Part shown: positions 22,556 through 33,562 of the stretch, in pieces
Position numbering within the stretch: position 1 is the first letter of the stretch
Layout: every line of letters begins with the position of its first letter
Assembly: GCA_024760905.1 (NCBI GenBank)
Contig: CM045737.1
Coordinates: 14,811,226 to 14,875,225 of the forward strand
DNA length: 64,000 nucleotides
Origin: Plotosus lineatus
Taxonomy: Eukaryota; Chordata; Actinopteri; Siluriformes; Plotosidae
Direction: 5' to 3'
Made by a program: the position numbers and the translations under genes
The notes under the pieces: generated by a model
What the model was told of the DNA's origin: nothing
What the model saw: only the letters and a program-made list of their open reading frames with translations
The model's database searches: none

Positions 22556-23098
22556 CTAGGGGCCTATTGGAACAGCCAATTAGCATACTGTGCATGCTTT
22601 GTACTGGGGAGGAAACCGGAGTACCAAGAGAAAACCCATGCAGGCGTGAGTAAAGCATGCAAACATACACATACACTGAGCCTGGGAATCAAACCCGGGA
22701 CCTTCTTCTTATAAGTTGGACATTTCAGTTCATTTTCTCTAACCGCCTAATCCTAATTAGGGTTGCAGAGAGGCTCGTGTCCATCCCGGCTGTCTCCAGG
22801 CGAGGGCAGAGTACACCCTGGACAGCTTGCCAGGCCATCGCAGGGCAGAAACACGCTGACGGCTTTGTCGCTACTCTTGTCGAAAGTCAGCAATGGTTCT
22901 TTAACATGAACCTCACACCATAGACAGTGACAGACATGGCCGGCAACCCAGTTAGTTGCACTGGGGGGGACAGTGACAACCTTGTGGAGAGTGGGGCTTG
23001 AACTGCCAACCTTATGATCAGTGATCCAGCACCCTATAGCACTAGGCCACCACTGCCCTGAGGTGGACATGTTAACCAGCAAGTGCTGAAAAATGCAT
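22396..23098 (-). mobile_element. SINE family B carrying a nested SINE family A
   Basis: Family B runs 22396-22728 and resumes at about 23058 (tgaggtggacatgttaacca). Family A occupies about 22729-23057 (minus). A short repeated ggacat marks the junction. (CA)n at 22519-22554. Confidence 0.8.
22729..23057 (-). mobile_element. SINE family A, nested in family B
   Basis: Complete from tcagttcattttctctaacc to ctaggccaccactgccc. Confidence 0.85.
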
Positions 23099-23099
23099 T

Positions 23100-23398
23100 A
23101 AAACCCATCGTTCTGGGTTCAAGTCCCGGGTTCAGGGTGTTTCAGTGTGGAATGCATGTTCTTCATGTTTGTCTGGGTCACTCTGCTTCCCTCCTACTGT
23201 CTAAAATAAATGCATATTCGATCCACTGGCTGTTCTAAATGGCTCACAGTTGTGACTGTGAGTATGAATGGTTCTGTGTGTTTGCCTTGTGATAAATTGG
23301 CGAGCAGATCAGGGTGCACCCTGCTTTGAAAAAGCCCCAGCCGCCCGGCAACACTAGTAGGATTAAGCGGTTCAGCAACTGAATGATTGAATGAATAG
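23100..23398 (+). mobile_element. SINE family B
   Basis: B-box ttctgggttcaagtcccggg at 23111-23130, body to gattaagcggttcagcaact with a tgaatgattgaatgaa tail. Confidence 0.85.
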
Positions 23399-23655
23399 AT
23401 GTGATTTTCCAGGTGGTTTGTTGAGGTTTCTTGACCAGCAAAGCAGGGAACATGCAGCCTCGTCATGGGTATGTTCTTCTTAAATGTAGTTGAAAAATCC
23501 AATATCAGGCAGAAGGAATACAAAAACGAGTTTAACTTACAGGCGAGGATGTACAGATTTCATTTTTTTTCTCTTGTCCGGTGTTATGATTATTGTTGTT
23601 GTTGTTGTTATTTTTTATGAATAAATAAATATCATATACACACATTTTATATATA

Positions 23656-24137
23656 CAGGGATCCCTCACTACTTTGCACTTCAATTGATGCGGCTTCAAT
23701 GCATCGCGTTTTTTTTTTTTTAAATATTGATGGAATTAAAAAATAAGGAAAATAAGAAGGAATAGGAGAAAAGGTTAAGGAAAATGCCAAAAAAAAACAA
23801 GGCCAATTATGCAAAAAAAAAAAAAAAAAAAAACACACAAAACAGAAAACAACCCAAAACTTCCCATCAAAACTAGTTACATTTTTGTAAGGTGTGAATC
23901 TGAGTGCATGAACACATGTCTATATGTGTGTGTATTTATATTTTATTTACAGCTTATGCATTATTTTTTTAATGTTTAATTGTTATTGTAAGCATTTATA
24001 GTATTGAATATGTATCGATTGATATTATATACACATATACATATATGTCAGTCGGGCAGGGGGGGGGGGGGGGGCTACTTCGCAAAATTCGATGGTCCCA
24101 GGGGGATCTCGGTCCCAATTAACCAAGCAAAGTGAGG
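23656..24137 (+). mobile_element. MITE family E, right end truncated
   Basis: Left end CAGGGATCCCTCACTACTTT after TA. The last bases are replaced by (TA)n at 24138-24158. Contains a G-run at 24059-24074. Confidence 0.88.
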
Positions 24138-24616
24138 ATATATATATATATATATATTTGATGCAGCATCACCATATTACTCACAGGTTATTAATTCTTA
24201 AAGCAGACATTTAAATCTGTTAAGCTAGCAAAATTTGAAAGTTGCATCATTTCATGGGTCCATCTAAACCAGGGGCATCAAACTCATGCCGTAAAGGCCA
24301 TGTGGCTGCAGAATTTTATTTGAACTACGCAGCAGCACACCTGACTTCACTCATTTAATCAACTGATCTGAGTCTTCAGGCAGTTGATTGGTCAGTCTCT
24401 GTATAGACCACACAGAATGACCAGTCAACTGTGACTGAAGACTCAGATCTTTCTTTCTTTTCTTCTTTTCCCTTCGGCTTTTCTCTTCAGGGGTCACCAC
24501 AGCGAATCATCTGCCTCCATCTCACCCTATCCTTTGCATCCTCTTCTCTTACACCAACGACCTTCATGTCCTCCTTCACCACATCCATGAATCGTCTCTT
24601 TGGTCTTCCTCTAGGC

Positions 24617-26614
24617 CAGGGGTCGGCAACCCAAAATGTTGAAAGAGCCATATTGGACCAAAAAAACAAAAAACAAATATGTCTGGAGCCTCAAAAAATT
24701 AAAAGCCTTATATAAGCCTTATAATGAAGGCAACACATGCTGTATGTATCTATATTAGCTATATTAGCCTACTATCAAAATGACTAAGTTGGCTACAAAT
24801 ACATAATGAGCCTTCATGATTAAATGTTTATTTTCCCTGCAGCGCATCCTGTAGAGAATGACGCACCACGTGACTACTCTGTTGTACGATGCCACCTCGA
24901 GTTTAACTTCATTACAATATTAATGAATTATGTTTCATTGCTTTGATGAAATTAAAGAAATGCAATAAAGAAATCCGATTTTTGATGTCATTTTTATTTT
25001 GACAACAAAATGGAACGTGCATAACGTGCCCCTTATCTGGGCAACAAACAGAGTGCAATAAAACGCAGCCTGCATTTATAAAAATAAAACAGCAGCCTTT
25101 TGAAAAGGTAAAGTATATAAAATCAAATTAATACAGTTTAAGTTTGATTTCTGTGCAAATGCCAAGCAAGTCAGTGCAAGGGTAAAACGCAGCAGCATCC
25201 TCTTCTCTTTTGACACGCAACCAACTGGGACCTGGGACCTGAGCAACAAAACACAATAATATCCCGAAGTGTCATTCCAAATATATACTGACGAAAATCA
25301 GAAATCACTTTATAAAAACAGCCACTTTGTTACTAAATATGTGCCTATGACAGGTTTGTGTTCTTACCCGTTTAATGTGACTTCTGTTTTCGGACATCAC
25401 TGGTCAGCTTCTCAACATCGGGCATGTAAGATGTAACTTTAATCTTGACGCAGGACTGCAAGCTCTCATCTGTGAGGCCGGTGCGATATTTTGATTTGAT
25501 GTAGTTCATGTTTGAGAAAATCTGCTCGCACAGGTATGTTGATCAAAAGATGGATAATACTCCAAATGCATATGTCTTCATGTTCCTATAACTGTCAGGA
25601 AGAGCATTCCATGTGTCTTAGACAAGTTTCTCGGGTGTTGGGAGGCTTTCAATTTCGCTCCATTTATGGCTTTGGGCAAGCTGGGCTTTCTGGCGAGTGA
25701 CATCTTCAAGCTCGGCTGTCAGACGTTTGAATTTGGACACCCATAAATCTTTGTCGGCTATATCAGCCATTTCCATTTCAAGGTCAGCTTGATTTACTCC
25801 TGGAAATGTGCTCAACAAGGACGGGTCAATCTCCAGGGGTGTGACAGGGAAAGACAGTGTCATTTTTTCCTTTCGGAACTCGCAAAATCTGCTCCCAAAT
25901 GCAGTTTGCATTTCAACGATTGCACCTTGTAAATAATCACTGTTGAGTGTGTGATCGTGATGGGCTTCTTTGAATTCTCTCAGGGAGGGGAAGTGGGAGA
26001 GCGTGCCTCGCTGTACATCTCTGGCAAAGACAGTCAGCTTGCGCTCGAATGACAAAACAGCTTCCAGCATTTGCAGTGCAGTGTTTCCCGCCCCTGGAGA
26101 CTTTCATTCAGCTTGTTTAGGTGGCTTGTCATATCCACCAAAAAGTGTAGTTTTTCGAGCCACTCGGTATCTTCCAGTTGCGGGTAGTTCAGGTCTTTGC
26201 TTTTCAGGAATGTTTTCACGTGTTCTAAACAAGCGACAAAGCGACGCAAAACCTCACCCCTGGACAGCCATCGGACTTTGTTGTGTAGCAGGAGATCGGA
26301 ATATTCGCTGTCAACTTCATCAAGCAATGCACGGAACTGCTGATAGAAACGTGTGTCGCAGGCTATGACGCAAATCTTCGTTGACAGAAATGTTGAAATG
26401 TAATATTTATTCTACACATTTTTACAGCATTGGAAAACGTTAAGAATGTTTGTGTCATGTTTGTCCTCCTACAGAAACCATATTAAAACAAAAAATATAT
26501 TTCCCTCCCCCATCTTTTTCCATTTTCAAACATTTTTGAAAAAGCTCCAGGGAGCCACTAGGGCAGCGCTAAAGAGCCGCATGCGGCTCTAGAGCCGCGG
26601 GTTGCCGACCCCCG
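24617..26614 (-). mobile_element. hAT element (GTF2IRD2-like transposase relic)
   Basis: 1998 bp with ends CAGGGGTCGGCAACCC and GGGTTGCCGACCCCCG, flanked by exact 8-bp duplications CTCTAGGC (24609-24616, 26615-26622). Carries transposase fragments on the minus strand. The same family recurs at 53958-55455. It was inserted in the LINE after the LINE had landed. Confidence 0.93.
25618..26327 (-). pseudogene. hAT transposase fragment, GTF2IRD2/FAM200-like
   Basis: Two overlapping frames. 26034-26327 reads LLLHNKVRWLSRGEVLRRFV, then WLEKLHFLVDMTSHLNKLNE and LQGRETL, motifs of the hAT transposase group domesticated as GTF2IRD2, FAM200 and ZBED5-type proteins. 25618-26070 continues with FARDVQRGTLSHFPSLREF and the downstream acidic part. 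A frameshift separates them, and the N-terminal BED finger and C-terminal dimerisation part are absent. Confidence 0.8.
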
Positions 26615-26622
26615 CTCTAGGC

Positions 26623-28130
26623 CTTCTGCCTGGTAGTTCCAGCCTCAGCATCCTATTACCAATATACTCACTATCCCTCCTCTGTACATGTCCAAACCAT
26701 CTCAATCTAGCCTCTCTGACTTTGTCTCCAAAACATCTTATATGTGCTGTCCCTCTGATGTGCTCATTCCTAATCCTACCCATCCTCGTTACTCCCAAAG
26801 AGAACCTCAACATTTTCATCTCTGCTACCTCCAGCTCTGCCTCCTGTCTTTTCCCCAGGGCCACCGTTTCTAAACCATACAACATCATTGGCCTCAACAC
26901 GGTCTTGTACACTTTTCCTTTACTTCTTGCCGATACCCTCCTATCACACATCACACCGGACACTTTTCTCCAACCATTCCAACCTGCCTGCACACGCTTC
27001 TTCGCCTCTTTTCCACACTCTCCATTGCTCTGGATTGTTGAGCCTAAGTACTTAAAATCCTCCACCTTTCTGATCTCTCCTCCCTGTAACCTCACCGTTC
27101 CTCTTGGGTCCTTGTCATTCATGCACATGTATTCTGTCTTACTGAGGCTAATCTTCATTCCCCTCCTTTCCAGGGCATATCTCCACCTCTCTAGATTTTC
27201 CTGCACTTGTTCTCTGCTCTCACTACATATCATAATGTCATCTGTAAACATCATAGTCCATGGGGAATCTTGTCTAATCTCGTCTGTCAGCCTGACCATC
27301 ACCATAGCAAACAAGAAGGGGCTCAGAGCTGACCCTTGATGCAGTCACACCTCTGTCACACCGACAGCACACCTCACCACTGTCTTACATCTCTCATACA
27401 TGTCCTGCACCACTCTAACATACTTCTCTGCCACTCCACACTTCCTCATGCAATACCACAGTTCCTCTCTCGGCACCCTGTCATATGCTTTCTTCAGATC
27501 CACAAAGGCACAATGCAGCTCCATCTGACCTTCTCTGTACTTCTCCATTAACATCCTCAAGGCAAACACTGCATCTGTGGTGCTCTTTCTTGGCATGAAA
27601 CCAAACTGTTCTTCACAAATGCTGACCTCTGCCCTTAGTCTTGCTTCCACTATTCTTTCCCATAACTTCATCGTATGGCTCATTAACTTTATCCCTCTGT
27701 AGTTGCCACAACTCTGCACGTCTCCCTTGTTCTTAAAAATGGGCACCAGCACACTTCTCCTCCATTCCTCTGGCATCCTCTCACTTTCTAAGACCTTGTT
27801 GAATGTTCTTGTCAGAAAATCTACTGCTACCTCTCCTAGACACTTCCATACCTCCACCGGTATGTCATCAGGACCAACTGCCTTTCCATTCTTCCTCCTC
27901 TTCAATGCCCTCCTCACTTCACCCTTACTAATCTTTGCTACTTCCTGGTCCTCAACAGTCACCTCTTCTACTCTTTTTGCTCTCTCATTTTCCTCATTCA
28001 TCAGCTCTTCAAAGTACTCTTTCCATCTTCCCAGCACACTTCTATCATCAGTCAATACATTTCCCTCTCTGTCCTTTATCAATCTAACTTGCTGCAGGTC
28101 CTTCCCATCTCTATTTCTCTGCTGTGCCAA
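26623..28130 (-). pseudogene. RTE LINE reverse transcriptase and C-terminal region
   Basis: Typical polymerase blocks in order: [91 protein letters not shown] and MMFTDDIMICSES. The conserved alanine of the F-A-D-D box is threonine here, with both aspartates kept. A TGA interrupts at about 27345. The C-terminus has KVREARLRWFGHVQRRDSEY. The last part is displaced to 24451-24608 by the hAT. Confidence 0.9.
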
Positions 28131-29257
28131 CCTGTATAAATCATTTTCTCCCTTTTACTTTCCAACCGAGCATACAAGTCATCATACGCCCTCTGTTTGG
28201 CCTTTGACACTGCTACCTTTGTCTTACGCTGTGTCTCCCTGTACTCCTGTTTACTCTCTTCGGTTTTCTCAATGCCCCACTTCTTCTTAGCTAACCTCTT
28301 CCTTTGTACACACTCCTGCACTTCCTCATTCCACCACCAAGTCTCCTTATCTACTTTTCTTACAGATGACACACCAAGTATTCTCCTACCTGTCTCCCTG
28401 ATCACATTAGCTGTAGTTGTCCAGTCATCAGGAAGCACTTCCTGACCACCCAAAGCCTGTTTCAACTCCTCCTTGAAGACAACACGACACTCTTCCTTTT
28501 TCAGCTTCCACCACTTTGTCTTCTGCTCTACCTTTGCCTTCTTCACCTTCCTCACCATCAGCATCATCCTGCACACCACCATCCTATGCTGGTTGGCAAC
28601 ACTCTCACCCGCTACTACTTTGCAGTCACTGACTTCCTTTAAATTACATCGCCTGCACAAGATGTAGTCTACCTGTGTACCTCCACTTTTATAAGTCACC
28701 CTATGCTCCTCTCTCTTCTGGAAGAAAGTATTCACTACAGCCATTTCCATCCTTTTTGCAAAATCTACCAACATCCGTCCTTCTGTGTTCCTGTCCTGGA
28801 TACCAAACTTGCCCATCACTTCCTCGTCCTCTCTATTTCCTGCACCAACATGTCCATTGAAGTCTGCCCCAATGACCACTTTTTCACCTCTGGGGGTACT
28901 CTGCATCACTTCATCTAACTCAATCCAGAATCTCTCCTTCTCTTCTCACTCACATCCTGCCTGTGGGGCATAAGCACTAACAACATTGAACATCACACCT
29001 TCAATTTCTAACTTGAGACTCATCACTCTGTCTGACACTCTTTTCACTTCTAGAACATTCCTGACAAACTCCTCCTTCAAGATGACTCCGACTCCATTTC
29101 TCTTCCCATCTACACCATGAAAAAACAGCTTAAACCCTGCTCCTATGCTTCTAGCCGTGCTACCTTTCCACCTGGTCTCCTGAACACACAGTATGTCCAC
29201 CTTCCTCCTCTGCATCATGTCAGCCAGCTCGCTACCTTTTCCTGCCAGTTCCAACAT
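28079..29257 (-). pseudogene. RTE LINE endonuclease region
   Basis: AP-endonuclease-like: ELADMMQRRKVDILCVQETR holds the catalytic glutamate in the QETRW motif; KRNGVGVILKEEF and VVSAYAPQAG follow; GADFNGHVG is the G-D-F-N box, and YILCRRCNL with NQHRMVVCRM the C-terminal part (D-Y and H-R motifs). The frame is broken by a stop near 28943 and is out of frame with the polymerase region at about 28100. Upstream in-frame sequence continues toward the LINE 5' end. Confidence 0.88.
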
Positions 29258-29904
29258 TCAAAGTCCCTACTTTCAGTCCTAGAATCCTGCCTTTCCTCTT
29301 CTCTCTCTGCCTACGGACACGCCTCCCGCCTCTCCTTCTTCGACCAACAGTAGTTCAATTTCCATCAGCACCCTGTTGGTTGACAGCACTGATGGCGGTC
29401 ATTGTTAACCCGGGCCTCGACCGATCCGGTATGTCATTCTTTCTTGTGATTCGCATATTTTATTTGGCATTTGTTTTACGCCGGATGCCCTTCCTGACGC
29501 AACCCTCTGCATTTATCCGGGCTTGGGACCGGCGTGAGGGAGAGACACTGGTTTGTGCCCCCCCTCACGGCTGCATTGACTGACTGAAGACTCAGATCTG
29601 TTGATTAAATGAGTGGAGTCAGATGTGCTGCTGCTTGGTTGAAATAAAATTCTGCAGCCACACGGTCCTTTGTGGCATGAGTTTGACCCCTGTGGACTAA
29701 AAGCCTCCACTGACCCAGGAGGTACTTGGAAAACCAAGCCCCCTTTACACACACAATGTTCACTCTGACTGTTAATTCATGCACAGTCGGTTCATACACA
29801 AGCAGACATGAGAATATTTGACTGGATATTTTCTACAGGATCATGGGGCAGTGATTGGTTGGTGTTTTTACAGAATTAGTGGCCCACATATCAGAGGATT
29901 TTTT

Positions 29905-30303
29905 TCCAAGAAGTAGGATCGACACTCCCCCTGACTGACGTATACGTACATGTATATGTGTATATAATATCAATCCATACATATTCAATGCTATAAATGC
30001 ATATAATAACAATTAAACATTAAAAAATAATGTATAAGATGTAAATAAAATATAAATACACACAAATACAGATGCGCAGCTCACATAAAAATGTAAGTAG
30101 TTTTGTTGGGGGGTTTTGGGTTGTTTTTTTGTTTGTTTTTGTTTGTTTGGGGGGGGGGTTGCATAATTGACCTTGTTTTGCATCATTTTCCTTAACTTTT
30201 CCCTTATTTTCCTTATTTTTTTATTTTTCAATGAATATTTTTGAAAACCCCATGATGCGCTGAAGTCACAGAAACTGAAGCACGAAGTAGCCAGGGATCA
30301 CTG
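29905..30303 (-). mobile_element. MITE family E, left-truncated
   Basis: Body matches family E in reverse (tgtaaataaaatataaatac and neighbours). Right end CCAGGGATCACTG with TA. The G-run is at 30150-30159. Confidence 0.8.
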
Positions 30304-30331
30304 TAAATAAAATTGGTGCGTGCAGTTATGC

Positions 30332-30933
30332 CAGTGCTTCTCAGTTATTTTCAGTGGCACCCCCTCTATGAAGAAAAAAACATTTTACGCCCCCCACTGC
30401 CCCAGGAGCGACTATAAATACTGTAGTATTATTTGTCTATTAAATTATTATTAGTACGCCTCTGCATAACATTATATCTTTAACATTAAAACCAAAAAAA
30501 GACATATAGTTCAACTTACAATAAAGAAAAACTTAATTAAAATTGTTTTGTAATCTGTAATAGAAAAGATTTAAAGTGCACCAATGTGCCTGAAATAAAA
30601 AAAAAAAATTACATCTTTATTTAAACTCACTAAACTTATTTAGGTCTTAATATCTCCGTCTCTCTCTCCACCTTTCTCTTCGTTGCTGTTAGAAATTTGT
30701 TTCTTAGGCGATTGTTTACTGCACTTCATATCGTTTGCTCGTGCGAAAAACCGCTACACCATAGCGCGACGAGAGCACCACTGCCAACTATTGGAGTGGA
30801 GGTGCAATTACACTTAATTCTCGTACACTATTCCAGAAAAGCCTGTTCCCCAGGGTCATATGCGCTCCCCCCCCCCCCCGGCATCATACCACGCCACCCA
30901 AGGGGGGCACGCCCCACTATTTGAGAAGCACTG
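30332..30933. mobile_element. hAT MITE, family H
   Basis: Ends CAGTGCTTCTCAGTTATT and ATTTGAGAAGCACTG, with exact 8-bp duplications AGTTATGC (30324-30331, 30934-30941). Same family as 38059-39372. A C-run lies at 30870-30880. About 240 bp upstream of aqp4 exon 1. Confidence 0.95.
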
Positions 30934-31053
30934 AGTTATGCACAAGATAAAACAACCTGAAGAATGGCTAAACATTTATGCACAACTCATGCATTTATAT
31001 TGGGCAAGACAGAGGTGTAATATAAATGTAGGAATATAGAGTAATATCTACTG

Positions 31054-31060
31054 TATAAAA
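31054..31060 (+). promoter_or_regulatory. TATA-like box upstream of aqp4 exon 1
   Basis: TATAAAA lies about 150 bp upstream of the internal ATG at 31211. In mammals short-form AQP4 mRNA can start from a promoter just before exon 1, so this is a reasonable position. The surrounding 230 bp is AT-rich, so a chance match is likely. Confidence 0.2.
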
Positions 31061-31170
31061 GCATGACAAAAATGTAATAGTAGATTAAAAGCAATCTATA
31101 AATATCATGTTGCGTAATAGTTTATTGAGGTAATTTGTTTGTTGTTCCTCTCCTGTCTCTCTCCACTTAG

Positions 31171-31597
31171 GAGGTGTGTGCCCCCGTGTCCCTGCACGTT
31201 TGACCGAGTTATGGCTGCCTTTAAAGGTGTGTGGACAAAGGGTTTTTGGCGAGCAGTGTCTGGAGAGTTTTTGGCCATGTTGATCTTTGTGTTGCTCAGT
31301 CTGGGGTCAACGATCAACTGGGCTGCAACCACAAAGGACAGCACTGCTCCTCCTGACCTGGTTCTCATCTCTCTGTGTTTTGGCTTGTCCATAGCAACAC
31401 TCGTTCAGTGCTTCAGCCAAATCAGCGGCGCCCACATCAACCCTGCGGTCACGGTTGCCATGCTGGCCACCCGCAAGCTTAGCCTGGCAAAATCCATGTT
31501 CTATGTGGGAGCACAGTGTCTCGGGGCAATAGTGGGAGCATCTATCCTGTATGGTGTTACACCTTCTGCTGTGAGAGGGAACCTGGGGGTCACCACG
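31171..31597 (+). CDS. aqp4: aquaporin-4, exon 1 (TM1-TM4 region, first NPA; contains M23-type ATG)
   Basis: Water channel of the MIP family acting in plasma membranes. The exon starts after a pyrimidine-rich acceptor (CTCTCTCCACTTAG) and reads 14 codons to an internal ATG at 31211 (MAAFKGVWTK), the equivalent of mammalian Met23. Numbered from that Met, Phe57 (CFGLS) is the first selectivity-filter residue and Asn77-Pro-Ala is the first NPA box (AHINPAVTV). An RKLS motif at residues 88-91 matches the PKA-type site of mammalian AQP4. The segment before Met is cysteine-rich (RCVPPCPC), in place of the mammalian palmitoylated cysteine pair. The exon ends in codon ACG with donor GTCAGA, a weak donor; reading on hits TAA within nine bases. 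The phase-0 junction with exon 2 restores the family alignment. Confidence 0.95.
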
Positions 31598-31916
31598 GTC
31601 AGATAATAGCATTATCGTACTGTGTCTAGGAGGAGCATAATACCAAGTGCTGAATTTGGAGTTTTTATATTCCCGCATTCTCAATTTTATCATATAAAAA
31701 GATTGTGTTGTATTCAGTGATAGAAATAACAAACCATGAAATTCGCAATTTAAAACCATTTATTGTGGACATCGATAAAATGGGTCTCCTAGGTATAATT
31801 ATCAAATGTCATTGGCAATGACTGCAATTAATGACGTGACTTTCATCTTCATTAATCAGTAGATGATGGAGAACCACTCAAACATATTCTGCTTTCATGC
31901 ACACTGAATCAAAGTA

Positions 31917-32518
31917 CAGTCAGCCCTCTACTTACGAAAACCTCTGAATACGAAAAACATTTTCCTAAATTTTCTCCCTCTGTATACGAAACAACTTCTT
32001 ACGAAAAGCGCCAAACACGACATTCAAAAATTCAAACAATGCGAGTTGCTCTCTCATTGGCTGTCTCCCAACATCCCGCCCTGCTGGCCTCCCATTGCCT
32101 AAGAGGGAGCTGAATCTCCATAGTACTGCATCCATAAGTTTGTTTGTCACACGCGTAAAGGAGAGATGTACTGTTGGTATGTGAGTTTCGTGAGTTTTGA
32201 GAGTTTTGAGAGTACTGTACCCATTGCAGCTTATTTGAGGAGGTCCGGATGAGCCGCGCCATGTCTCAAAAGCTCCGTATTCGGCCATGAAGCATTTTTG
32301 TGCACGGAAGTGGGCAGCACCACAAGACCTCCGATCTCGTAAGGAAGCAAGTTAATATTGAATCCGGACCTCTGATCTCTCAAGGAAGCGAGTTAATATT
32401 GAATCCAGACCTCAGATCTTTCAAACAGGTAATTCCGCTTTAAATACAACAGCCTGTCTCAAAAGCTTCGTCGGCTGCACGCTGCGTGTGGGCGGAGCCC
32501 GCATTCGGCAGAGCGCAC

Positions 32519-32555
<37 letters not shown>

Positions 32556-32556
32556 G

Positions 32557-32594
<38 letters not shown>

Positions 32595-32935
32595 CAGTGT
32601 TTTGTGTGTGTGTGTGTGTGTGTGTGTGTTTCTGTGTTTGTGTGTGTTGTGTATGTGCGTTAATAAAAAATGTTTAATAATGGTTAATTAATAAATGTTA
32701 ATAAAATGTTTAAATGGTTTAATAAATAATTTTCTTTTACTTTTAACACATATGACATGCATATTTCATACAAAATTAGTGTACTTTTATCATTTTTAAA
32801 GGGTTTATGGGGTAGTCTTTGGAGCCTTGGAACGAATCACGCGTTTTACATGTTAAATGCGTCTCTACTTACGAAAACTCCAGGCTCCGAAAAAGGCTCT
32901 GGAACGGATTAATTTCGTAAGTAGAGGGCCGACTG
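31917..32935. mobile_element. pogo/Tigger-like MITE, type 2 ends, in an aqp4 intron
   Basis: Ends CAGTCAGCCCTCTACTTACG and GTAGAGGGCCGACTG, TA on both sides. Orientation is opposite to 15395. Internal (GA)n (32524-32550, 32573-32594) and TG-rich stretches (32560-32648). Confidence 0.92.
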
Positions 32936-33043
32936 TATAGCTGTAATGTTAGAAAACATGTACCTACTGTTGAATGTCTAGCAAATGACTGGATCAAGCC
33001 CCTATTTAGTACGTTTATTTCTCTGGTAAATAAGTCAAATAAC

Positions 33044-33126
33044 TTCTTCTTCTTTTCCTTTCGGCTGTTCCCTTCAGGGGTCGCCACAGCAAATGATCTG
33101 CCTCCATCTCTCCCTATCCTCTGCAT
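33044..33126 (-). mobile_element. RTE LINE 3' end fragment
   Basis: 82 bases matching the LINE 3' terminus (cctttcggctgttcccttca, gggtcgccacagc), a severely 5'-truncated insertion 270 bp before aqp4 exon 2. Confidence 0.8.
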
Positions 33127-33397
33127 ATATAATTGTAAATTAGTAAATAGCGTGATCTGACTGGCATACAAAAAAAATCTTGATGGATAATCCTTGACTC
33201 TACGTAGTAGATGCTTATAGTTTGTCACAGTAACTTGGGGAAGGCAGTGTCTTCATTATCATGCTTTGAAATGTTAACATAAACCATAAACATCTTGTTT
33301 AAGTTTGCATATTGCGTATTTCCTTGTAATGTATACAGTACTAAAACTTTAAATGAGTTTAAATGCATGTCTTTAATTAAAAAAAATATATATATAG

Positions 33398-33562
33398 GTC
33401 AACACTCATATCTCTGCTGGTCATGCACTGGTAGTTGAACTCTTCATCACCTTTGAACTTGTCTTCACCATCTTTGCCACCTGTGACCCAAATCGGACTG
33501 ACCTGAAGGGTTCAACGGGGCTGGCTATCGGCTTGTCAGTGTGCATCGGCCACCTGTTTGCT
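33398..33562 (+). CDS. aqp4: aquaporin-4, exon 2 (55 codons)
   Basis: Exactly 165 nt, phase 0 at both ends, the length of the mammalian exon. It encodes loop C, a transmembrane helix (VVELFITFELVFTIFATCD), loop D and the next helix ending GHLFA, where His181 (short-isoform numbering) is the water-selective filter histidine. The mammalian loop-D serine (CDSK) is proline here (CDPN). The NLT sequon after the exon 1 junction in mammals is absent (VNTHISAG). The donor is GTAAGT. The acceptor is unusual: an A/T stretch with almost no pyrimidine run before ATATAG. Confidence 0.97.

Larger units (their letters stand above)
24451..29580 (-). mobile_element. full-length RTE-clade LINE with nested hAT
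   Basis: Bounded by exact 19-bp duplications TGACTGAAGACTCAGATCT (24432-24450, 29581-29599). About 3.1 kb once the nested hAT is removed, typical for RTE. Encodes an AP-type endonuclease and reverse transcriptase on the minus strand and ends in a (TTTC/TTC)-rich tail in plus-strand reading. Two in-frame stops and at least one frameshift make it inactive. Confidence 0.9.
24262..29692. mobile_element. hAT-type MITE split by an RTE LINE
   Basis: Left part 24262-24450 starts CAGGGGCATCAAACTCATGC. Right part 29600-29692 ends GGCATGAGTTTGACCCCTG. The matching inverted ends and shared inner sequence show one element opened by the LINE at 24451-29580. I could not see a convincing 8-bp duplication for the outer element. 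Confidence 0.75.

Noticed and set aside
26602..28290. Long plus-strand frames (up to 245 codons)
   Set aside because: They are antisense shadows of the minus-strand RTE polymerase and endonuclease frames.
31139..31210. Upstream ATG at 31139 as the aqp4 start
   Set aside because: The frame before 31171 is intron: a strong acceptor ends at 31170 and the residues before it (MLFLSCLSP) do not fit the family.
31307..31759. 150-codon minus-strand frame
   Set aside because: Antisense of aqp4 exon 1; no independent support.
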